Part shown: positions 28,840 through 36,105 of the stretch, in pieces
How the letters are laid out: each line of letters begins with the position of its first letter
How positions within the stretch are numbered: the stretch's first letter is position 1
From: Sphingomonas sp.
GTDB lineage: Bacteria > Pseudomonadota > Alphaproteobacteria > Sphingomonadales > Sphingomonadaceae
Direction of reading: 5' to 3'
Length of the DNA stretch: 36,105 nt
NCBI RefSeq assembly: GCF_013816785.1
Contig: NZ_JACDDV010000019.1
Location: 1 to 36,105 of the forward strand
Made by a program: the position numbers and the translations under genes
The notes under the pieces: model-generated
The model's input: the letters and a program-made list of their open reading frames with translations, nothing else
What the model was told of the DNA's origin: nothing
Databases searched by the model: none

Positions 28840-29423
28840 GCGTCGTGGACGCAGATCGCCAAAAAGGCGGCCAGCAGCGCATGCCCGTGCTCGGATGCGA
28901 CGCTCTCCGGATGGAACTGAACGCCGTGGACCGGCGCCTCGGCATGCCGTACCGACATCACCGTACCGTCCGCGCTCCAGGCATTGGCCAGCAGCGGTGC
29001 GCGCGGGTCAGGAACGTCGAGCGAATGATAACGAGTCGCGCCGAACGGCGATGGCAGCTTCTCGAACAGCCCGGTCCCATCGTGTTTGATGCTGGCGACC
29101 TTGCCGTGGACCGGCGCGGTGCGGTCAACCCGCGAACCGCACGCCAGGGCAATGGCCTGTTGCCCAAGGCACACGCCGAGCATGGGATGGCGTCGTTCGA
29201 TGCAGGCGGCAGCGAGCGCAACCGAGATGCCAGCTTCCTCAGGCCGTCCCGGCCCCGGCGAGACCAGTACGCCGTCGCGCCCGGCTGATAATGCGTCATC
29301 TACGTCGATGGCATCGTTGCGTTCGACAAGGACATCGGCGCCCAGCGACTTCAGATAATCGACCAGCATGAAGGTAAAGCTGTCGATATTGTCGAGCACA
29401 AGGACGACCGGCGCGCAGCTCAA
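28836..29423 (-). CDS. trpG: Glutamine amidotransferase, anthranilate / aminodeoxychorismate synthase component II
   Basis: This class I glutamine amidotransferase supplies ammonia to a chorismate-using partner, for tryptophan (TrpE) or folate (PabB). The 195-residue protein has DNIDSFTF at the N-terminus, [14 protein letters not shown], the nucleophile cysteine in [12 protein letters not shown], and the His/Glu pair in [13 protein letters not shown], so it should be active. TTG 29423 overlaps the stop of the PpiD-like gene (TTGA). No trpE, trpD or trpC flanks it, although relatives usually carry these genes at this position (from memory). It may therefore act as pabA; the symbol is uncertain. 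Confidence 0.9.
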   Translation of the reverse strand: MSCAPVVLVLDNIDSFTFMLVDYLKSLGADVLVERNDAIDVDDALSAGRDGVLVSPGPGRPEEAGISVALAAACIERRHPMLGVCLGQQAIALACGSRVDRTAPVHGKVASIKHDGTGLFEKLPSPFGATRYHSLDVPDPRAPLLANAWSADGTVMSVRHAEAPVHGVQFHPESVASEHGHALLAAFLAICVHDA

Positions 29424-31357
29424 TTGCCCGAGCCGGTAATCCGCTGCTTGGCCGAGGCGATCGCCTTGTCGTTGCGCTTGACGCCTTGCTCCGCCTTCAT
29501 CGCGGCGAGGAGTTCGGCAGCGATTTCCTCGGAGGCGGTCTGCTGAAAGGCGGCCTGAGTCTGGGCGATCAGTGCTGGGTTGGACAACGCATTGCCCGGC
29601 GTGACTCGATTGACCTTGACGATGAAGAAGCCGCGGCCGCCCGGATCGGCGATCATCCGGCTTTTACCGCGAAGTAGGGTGAACAGCATCTTCAGCGGCG
29701 CGGCGGCATCGGCGTTGGCCTGCGAGATCTGGATGCGGCGTGCAATAACGGGCTGCGCCGGGGGGAGGGCGACGGCGGATTCGCTGACCGCCTTGGCGAA
29801 ATCGCTCCCGCCGGCAACCTTGGCGGCAATCTGCGAGGCGACGGCGCGGGCGCGGTCGGACGCCTTGCGGTGAATCCAGTCGTCGCGCACCTTGTCGCGA
29901 ATGTCGATCAGCGGGGCAGGAGCGGCTTCGGCTATCCGGTCGACCGCAACCAGCGCGTAGCCGGCTTGATTGGGCAAGGTGACGACTTCAGGGTCATCGC
30001 CAGCTGCCTGCGCGAAGCCGGTCTTCAGGGCCGGGGCGAGATCGGGCGGTAGCTTGAAGCCGGGAGCACCGCGGGCCGTCCCGGCGCCGGTGATCGGCGG
30101 GGTGATGATGACCGGCAGTTTGGCAGCGGCGATGACTTCGGCATAGCTCGACCCGCCGTCGATCATGTCCTCCACCTTGGTCACCAGGTCGGTCAGCGCC
30201 CCCTTGCGTTTGTCGGCGCCGAGCTTGGTAAGAATCTCGGCCCGGGCCTGGTCGAGCGTGCGGCCCGAGGCGCCCTTGATGTCGTCGATGCGGATCACGT
30301 GCCAGCCAAGGTCTGAGCGTAGCGGTCCGACGATCGCGCCTTTCGCAGCGGCAAAGGCGGCATTGGCCACTGCATCGCCGGCAAGTTGCCCAAACTCGGC
30401 CTTGGATTGCGGCCCGACGCTGACATCTTCCGCGCTAAGCCCGGCGGGCGCGGCGGCGGCGGCGAAGGCGGCCCCGCCGCGGGCGCGCGCCACGATTCCA
30501 TCGGCGGCGGCTTCGTCCTTGACCACAGCCTGACTGATCACGCGCTGCTCGCTACCGCCGTAGGTCGCCTGGTTGGCGCGGTAATAAGCGGCGACTTCGG
30601 CATCGGTCGGGACGACCCCCGCTACCGTCTCCGGCGTGATCCGAGCAATCTTCAATATGCGCTGTTCGGGCACGATGTAGCGCTGGCGGTTCTGCACGTA
30701 GAAGGATTGAAGGTCGCCGTCGGTCGGAGTCAACCCGGCGCGAAAGGCGTCGACCGGGACCAGCGCCAGCTGTCCCTCGCGCTGCTCGAGCAGCATCGAG
30801 GCATAGGGTCGCGCAACTCCGATCGGCACACGCGAATCCACCGCCGCTGGAGCAAGGATGAGCCGTTGGGTCAACGCAACCCCGAGCAGGCGGCGAAGGT
30901 CGGCATCGGTCATTTGCTGTTGCTGCAGAAACGCCGCGTAGGCCTGGTCGCTGAACTTGCCGTCGAAGCCGCGGGTCTGCGGCAGGTTGGCGATCTCGGC
31001 ATCGACCAGCCGTTTCGACAGGGTAAATCCATGGTCGGCGGCGAAGGCCAGCATCGCCCGCTCGTCGATCAGCTGGTCGAGCACAGCGCCGAAGTCGCCG
31101 GCCAGGCTGGCATAGGTCGCTTCGGGGTTTTGCGCCTGCGCCTGGGTCAGCACCCGCCGCATCGCTGCGGTCAAGTCGCGGTCGGTGACCTTTTCATCTC
31201 CGACCGAGGCAAGCGTGTCGCTGCTCTGCCCGAACCCGCCCATGCTCGATCCGCTGATGTCGGCCAGCGCGAACGAGGCGAGAATGGCGAGCAGGAACAT
31301 GACCAGGATGGAAGTCCCGATGGCCGATTTGGACAGGCGGCGGAAAAAAGCGAACAT
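29420..31357 (-). CDS. ppiD: PpiD-like periplasmic peptidyl-prolyl isomerase/chaperone
   Basis: The protein has about 645 residues from ATG 31357; ATG 31369 is also possible. One membrane anchor near the N-terminus (SILVMFLLAILASFALAD) leaves the remainder in the periplasm. A SurA/PpiD-type N-terminal domain (SVGDEKVTDRDLTAAMRRVL) is followed by a parvulin-like PPIase domain including GWHVIRIDDIKG and a long C-terminal chaperone region. It probably aids folding of exported or outer-membrane proteins near the Sec translocon. The stop overlaps the trpG start. It is divergent from tpiA. Confidence 0.88.
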   Translation of the reverse strand: MFAFFRRLSKSAIGTSILVMFLLAILASFALADISGSSMGGFGQSSDTLASVGDEKVTDRDLTAAMRRVLTQAQAQNPEATYASLAGDFGAVLDQLIDERAMLAFAADHGFTLSKRLVDAEIANLPQTRGFDGKFSDQAYAAFLQQQQMTDADLRRLLGVALTQRLILAPAAVDSRVPIGVARPYASMLLEQREGQLALVPVDAFRAGLTPTDGDLQSFYVQNRQRYIVPEQRILKIARITPETVAGVVPTDAEVAAYYRANQATYGGSEQRVISQAVVKDEAAADGIVARARGGAAFAAAAAPAGLSAEDVSVGPQSKAEFGQLAGDAVANAAFAAAKGAIVGPLRSDLGWHVIRIDDIKGASGRTLDQARAEILTKLGADKRKGALTDLVTKVEDMIDGGSSYAEVIAAAKLPVIITPPITGAGTARGAPGFKLPPDLAPALKTGFAQAAGDDPEVVTLPNQAGYALVAVDRIAEAAPAPLIDIRDKVRDDWIHRKASDRARAVASQIAAKVAGGSDFAKAVSESAVALPPAQPVIARRIQISQANADAAAPLKMLFTLLRGKSRMIADPGGRGFFIVKVNRVTPGNALSNPALIAQTQAAFQQTASEEIAAELLAAMKAEQGVKRNDKAIASAKQRITGSGN

Positions 31358-31486
31358 GGAGCGGCACATCTCGATCGAAGAGCGGAGGAAGCGCTGCTTT
31401 AGGAGCGGACAGCCCAAGGTTCAACGCCTTGGCGCGAGGGCGCGCGATTGCTAGGCGCGGATCGGACAACAAGGGAGAGGGCAGCG
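31358..31486. promoter_or_regulatory. Divergent intergenic region between ppiD-like gene and tpiA
   Basis: This 129-bp gap must hold promoters for two divergent genes. It contains an inverted repeat CCAAGG (31414-31419) / CCTTGG (31427-31432) with a 7-base loop, which could be an operator or RNA hairpin. The tpiA ribosome-binding site AGGGAGAGG lies at 31472-31480. No convincing -35/-10 pair was found for either gene. Confidence 0.35.
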
Positions 31487-32227
31487 ATGGCGCGGCGCAA
31501 GCTAGTGGCGGGAAACTGGAAGATGAACGGGCTGGCCACCGACCTGGCCGAAGTGGCGGCGATTGTTGCCGCGGCTCGCGATGTTGCCACCGATGTTGCC
31601 TTGTGCCTTCCGGCGACGCTGATCGAGCGAGCGGCTAGCGCCGTTCCCGGCTTCACGGTGGGCGGGCAGGACGTCCATGCGGCCGACAAGGGCGCGCATA
31701 CCGGCTGCGTCTCGGCCGTGATGCTACTCGACGCTGGCGCGCGCCTGACCATCGTTGGCCACAGCGAGCGGCGCTTGGGCCAAGGCGAGGGCGACGCCGA
31801 CATCAAGGCCAAGGCCGAGGCCGCGCTCGCCGCCGGGCTCGACGTCATCCTGTGCGTTGGCGAAAGCGATGCGGAGCGCGAGGCGGGACGAGCGGTTGCC
31901 ACGGTTTGCGCCCAACTCGATGCGTCGCTTCCATCGTGCGATGGTGTAAATCTGGCTGTCGCCTATGAGCCGATCTGGGCGATCGGCACCGGCAAGATCC
32001 CCTCGATCGACGACATCGGTGAAATGCACGCCGCTCTGCGCGGCCGGTTGGTCGCGGCCTATGGCGAAGCGGGCGACGCGGTTCGCTTGCTTTACGGTGG
32101 CTCGGTCAAACCGTCGAACGCTGCCGAGATTTTCGCGGTGCCCGATGTCGATGGCGCGCTAGTCGGCGGAGCCAGCCTCAAAGCCGCCGATTTTCTCCCG
32201 ATCGTCGAGGCGGCCGCTTCGCGTTGA
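31487..32227 (+). CDS. tpiA: Triosephosphate isomerase
   Basis: This glycolytic/gluconeogenic enzyme interconverts dihydroxyacetone phosphate and glyceraldehyde 3-phosphate. The protein has 246 residues from ATG 31487. K12 lies in GNWKMNG, H92 in VGHSERR and the catalytic base E161 in AYEPIWAIGTGK. The phosphate-binding segment LYGGSVKPSN is present. ATG 31487 is supported by the AGGGAGAGG ribosome-binding site; an upstream in-frame extension is not homologous. secG follows 64 bp downstream. Confidence 0.98.
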   Translation: MARRKLVAGNWKMNGLATDLAEVAAIVAAARDVATDVALCLPATLIERAASAVPGFTVGGQDVHAADKGAHTGCVSAVMLLDAGARLTIVGHSERRLGQGEGDADIKAKAEAALAAGLDVILCVGESDAEREAGRAVATVCAQLDASLPSCDGVNLAVAYEPIWAIGTGKIPSIDDIGEMHAALRGRLVAAYGEAGDAVRLLYGGSVKPSNAAEIFAVPDVDGALVGGASLKAADFLPIVEAAASR

Positions 32228-32291
32228 ACATTGCCACCCGCGCCGCTATCTGACGCGCGACATTTCATTTTTCTGACAGGCTGCTTCCCTC

Positions 32292-32642
32292 ATGTTCACC
32301 TTCCTGCTGATCGTCCAGACGCTGGTTGCCGCTTCCCTCGTTGCGGTGATCCTGATGCAGCGCTCGGAAGGCGGCGGGCTGGGCGTCGGCGGATCGTCGG
32401 CGGGGCTTATGACGGCCCGCGGCGCGGCCGATTTTCTGACTCGCGCGACCTCGATTCTCGGTGGTTTGTTTATCGTTCTGTCGATTCTGCTCGCCGCGGT
32501 CGCCGGGGTCAGCCGCGAATCGACCAAGGTCGACACCACGCTCGCTAAGGAACAGCCGTTCAAGCCGACCAGTCAGACACCGACTGTGCCGGCCGCACCC
32601 GCCGGCAATGAAGCCGAGCCGGCGGTGCCGCTCGCGCAATAG
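32292..32642 (+). CDS. secG: Preprotein translocase subunit SecG
   Basis: SecG is the small accessory subunit of the SecYEG translocon. The 116-residue protein has two membrane segments (about residues 2-20 and 53-72), separated by the typical QRSEGGGLGVGGSSAGLMTARG loop (two adjoining parts). A hydrophilic C-terminal tail is rich in A, P and T. The tpiA-secG-pyrG order is common in alphaproteobacteria. Confidence 0.95.
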   Translation: MFTFLLIVQTLVAASLVAVILMQRSEGGGLGVGGSSAGLMTARGAADFLTRATSILGGLFIVLSILLAAVAGVSRESTKVDTTLAKEQPFKPTSQTPTVPAAPAGNEAEPAVPLAQ

Positions 32643-32706
32643 TTTCACGATTTTTTTCGGCAGGATTTGATTCGCGCGCTTGCCAGCAGGCGGCGGCAGT
32701 CACTAA

Positions 32707-34351
<1,645 letters not shown>

Positions 34352-34353
<2 letters not shown>

Positions 34354-34369
34354 CCTGCCGGGGCAGGTT
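34352..34369 (+). terminator. Possible hairpin downstream of pyrG
   Basis: AACCTGC (34352-34358) and GCAGGTT (34363-34369) form a perfect 7-bp stem with a CGGG loop, starting inside the pyrG stop codon. No run of T follows, so it is not a classical intrinsic terminator. It may stabilise the 3' end of the message. Confidence 0.3.
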
Positions 34370-34437
34370 GAAGGCTCGACAGACTGTCTGACCCGGATTC
34401 ATTTGCCGTTCATCCAGGAGATCGTTACGTCGGCGGC

Positions 34438-34644
34438 ATGCAGGGGAAGTTGATCATCTCATTGATCGCGTTGGTGGGGCTTGCCGCGCCCGCGGTGGCC
34501 AATGAACCGCCGCGTCGCCCCGCCTGCTCAAAGCCCGATCCGCGCCCGCCGCAGGTGCAACCCAAGCCGCGCAAGACCGAGGCGTGTCGGATGCCCAAGG
34601 CAATTCCGCCGGTGGTCGATCCGACCCCAATGTTCCTGCTCTAG
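34438..34644 (+). CDS. Small secreted proline-rich protein
   Basis: The 68-residue protein has a clear signal peptide (residues 1-21, LIISLIALVGLAAPAVA), with likely cleavage after A21. The mature part of about 47 residues is rich in proline and basic residues, with two cysteines (C30, C50) that could form a disulfide. AGGAG lies about 20 bases upstream, somewhat far for a ribosome-binding site, so the start is not certain. No family is recognised. The gene stands alone between pyrG and trxB. Confidence 0.6.
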   Translation: MQGKLIISLIALVGLAAPAVANEPPRRPACSKPDPRPPQVQPKPRKTEACRMPKAIPPVVDPTPMFLL

Positions 34645-34695
34645 GTCGCGCCCACTCTTCTTGCCGCCCGTGCCCAGCGACCCTAAGTGCCGCCC

Positions 34696-35664
34696 ATGAC
34701 CAACATCGTTTCGACCCGCCTGCTTGTCCTCGGCTCCGGCCCCGCCGGCCTCACCGCCGCCATCTACGCTGCGCGCGCCGGCCTGTCGCCGGTCGTGATC
34801 CAGGGCATTCAGCCCGGTGGGCAGCTGACCACAACCACCGACGTCGAAAATTACCCCGGCTTCCGCGACGTCATCCAAGGTCCCTGGCTGATGGAGGAGA
34901 TGCAAGCGCAGGCCGAGCATGTCGGGACCAAGTTCATTTGGGACCATATCGCCGACGTCGACGTGTCGCGTCGCCCGTTTGTGCTGAAGGGCGACGGAGG
35001 CGCCGAATATCATGCCGACACGTTGGTCATCGCCACCGGCGCTCAGGCCAAATGGCTCGGCCTGCCGTCGGAAGAGCATATGAAAGGCAGGGGCGCCTCG
35101 GCTTGCGCGACCTGCGACGGATTTTTCTATCGCGGCAAGAAAGTCGCGGTGATCGGCGGCGGCAATACCGCGGTTGAGGAAGCGCTCTACCTAACCAACC
35201 ACAGCCACGACGTGACGCTGATCCACCGCCGCGATACCTTTCGCGCCGAGAAAATTCTCCAGGACCGGCTGTTCGCGCATCAGAACATCAAGGTCATCTG
35301 GGACAGCGAGGTCGCCGAGTTTGTTGGCGGCGGCATGCCCGAGGCGCTGGTTGGATTGGACGTGCGCAACGTCAAGACCGGCGCGATCACGCGGATCGAC
35401 GTCGACGGCGCTTTCGTCGCCATCGGACACAAGCCCGCGACCGAGCTGTTCCAGGGCAAACTCGAGCTCGATTCGGACGGCTATATCGGAGTCGAGACCG
35501 GCACCACCCGCACCTCAATCCCGGGCGTGTTCGCCTGTGGCGATGTCATGGACAAAATCTACCGCCAGGCGGTAACCGCCGCCGGAACGGGCTGCATGGC
35601 GTCGCTCGACGCCGAAAAATTTCTCGCCGAGGAAGAATTCGAGGCGCTTCAAGCCGCCCAGTAA
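34696..35664 (+). CDS. trxB: Thioredoxin-disulfide reductase
   Basis: This flavoenzyme reduces thioredoxin with NADPH. The protein has 322 residues from ATG 34696. The FAD-binding motif [10 protein letters not shown] lies at the N-terminus, with [16 protein letters not shown]. The redox-active pair C137 and C140 is in CATCDG, the NADPH-binding motif is [15 protein letters not shown], and the C-terminal FAD contact is [10 protein letters not shown]. Length is normal for the low-molecular-weight type. Its TAA is one base from the convergent acyl carrier protein stop. Confidence 0.98.
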   Translation: MTNIVSTRLLVLGSGPAGLTAAIYAARAGLSPVVIQGIQPGGQLTTTTDVENYPGFRDVIQGPWLMEEMQAQAEHVGTKFIWDHIADVDVSRRPFVLKGDGGAEYHADTLVIATGAQAKWLGLPSEEHMKGRGASACATCDGFFYRGKKVAVIGGGNTAVEEALYLTNHSHDVTLIHRRDTFRAEKILQDRLFAHQNIKVIWDSEVAEFVGGGMPEALVGLDVRNVKTGAITRIDVDGAFVAIGHKPATELFQGKLELDSDGYIGVETGTTRTSIPGVFACGDVMDKIYRQAVTAAGTGCMASLDAEKFLAEEEFEALQAAQ

Positions 35665-35665
35665 A

Positions 35666-35959
35666 TTATCGCAGCGCCATCTTCCGCGCAAACGCCAGCA
35701 ACCGCCCGAAACTCATTAAATCCTCAGCCTCGACGTCGTCATCCTCAATTAGTACGCCGAGCCGCTCCTCGATCCCGGTCAGCAGAGTCGCGACTGCCAT
35801 CGAATCTAGCTCGGGCAGCGCGCCGAACAGCTCGGTCATCTCCCCGAACCCTGCGACCCTCGTCGTCGACAGGCCGAGCGTGTCGACTAGCAACGCGCGT
35901 AGCGTCGCCTCAACCTCTTCGGCGTCCCGTGTTGCCACGCTGAGCTTCCCCTGCTTCAT
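35666..35959 (-). CDS. Acyl carrier protein-like
   Basis: The 97-residue protein has the four-helix carrier fold pattern and the phosphopantetheine site S53 in LPELDSMAVATLL. It is more divergent than the fatty-acid-synthesis AcpP and lacks its very acidic character, so it is probably a dedicated carrier. Similar carriers sit next to AMP-forming acyl ligases in exosortase A / PEP-CTERM exopolysaccharide loci of proteobacteria. The gene upstream on the opposite strand may be such a ligase, but only its first codons are visible. The carrier assignment is firm; the pathway is inferred. Confidence 0.85.
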   Translation of the reverse strand: MKQGKLSVATRDAEEVEATLRALLVDTLGLSTTRVAGFGEMTELFGALPELDSMAVATLLTGIEERLGVLIEDDDVEAEDLMSFGRLLAFARKMALR

Positions 35960-36036
35960 CGGAGTGCGCCCGTAAGCACTGCCTTGGAGGGAGGCAAGCT
36001 TTGCACCCCCGGACGACCATCGCTAGGCCCGACGGC

Positions 36037-36105
36037 GTGAGGCTGGATCCGACGCCCTATCCACTCGACCATTTGACCCTGCGCGGCGCGTGGGACGATC
36101 CGGCG
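36037..36105 (+). CDS. Start of a divergent gene, possibly an AMP-forming acyl-CoA ligase (cut by window edge)
   Basis: GTG 36037 opens a frame that runs to the window edge with no stop, 23 codons starting (M)RLDPTPYPLDHLTLRGAW. A YPLDHL opening of this kind is reminiscent of acyl-CoA ligases associated with exosortase A systems, which usually neighbour a dedicated acyl carrier protein as here. It is divergent from the carrier gene, with 77 bp between them. Too little is visible to be sure of the family or of the start. Confidence 0.4.
   Translation, partial: MRLDPTPYPLDHLTLRGAWDDPA

Noticed and set aside
32616-32657. Stem GAGC-c-GGC/GCC-GCTC followed by a T run after secG, as an intrinsic terminator
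   Set aside because: The stem is short and bulged, and the T run (32651-32657) lies about 17 bases after it, too far for a classical terminator.

Overview
The window is about 36 kb of G+C-rich chromosome, almost certainly from an alphaproteobacterium of the Sphingomonadales (Sphingomonas-like). The support is the gene order nuoD-N / biotin ligase / type III pantothenate kinase / RNase J / DUF1467, the block PpiD-like chaperone / trpG / lexA / comEC / gltX / gltA, an alphaproteobacterial-type LexA operator (GTTC-N7-GTTC), and dispersed repeats of kinds common in this group. Coding density is very high. No gap exceeds 300 bp; the longest are 129 bp between the ppiD-like gene and tpiA, 110 bp at 19228-19337, and about 100 bp each where repeats sit inside the nuo operon. 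No tRNA, rRNA, CRISPR array, transposase or phage gene was seen.

Layout. (1) 1-13486: the nuo operon for NADH:quinone oxidoreductase (complex I), from a 5'-truncated nuoD to nuoN. It has extra small genes: two tiny membrane proteins between nuoE and nuoF, and a lower-G+C putative lipoprotein between nuoF and nuoG. (2) 13483-16896: birA, coaX, rnj and a DUF1467 gene, continuing tightly downstream of nuoN. (3) 16897-22904: an accessory-looking stretch with a membrane-anchored coiled-coil protein (minus strand), a degenerate nucleotidyltransferase/CDP-alcohol phosphatidyltransferase-like fusion, a DUF2336-like protein, and a sensor-kinase-like protein without the usual phosphoacceptor histidine. 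(4) 22901-25605: gltX-gltA on the minus strand. (5) 25655-31357: comEC (plus), then a VOC protein, lexA, a solitary trpG/pabA and a PpiD-like chaperone (all minus). (6) 31487-35664: tpiA, secG, pyrG, a small secreted protein and trxB (plus). (7) 35666-36105: an acyl carrier protein (minus) and the first codons of a divergent gene, possibly an AMP-forming acyl ligase.

Genes are mostly joined by one- to four-base stop/start overlaps (ATGA, GTGA, TTGA and one probable CTGA), implying translational coupling. Against that background the most striking observation is at three nuo junctions (nuoE/small ORF, nuoF/lipoprotein, nuoG/nuoH). Each carries a different short inverted-repeat element, bracketed by short direct repeats. 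Deleting one direct repeat plus the element on paper restores a tight stop/start overlap each time. Downstream genes now appear to use element-derived sequence as ribosome-binding site, start region or signal peptide.

Other points worth attention are the histidine-less kinase paired with a DUF2336-like protein, the apparently inactivated lipid-synthase fusion, the lone trpG where relatives (from memory) carry a larger trp/moa block, the 119-bp antisense overlap of comEC with a VOC gene, and a clear SOS promoter/operator at lexA. Most of the window is ordinary housekeeping sequence.
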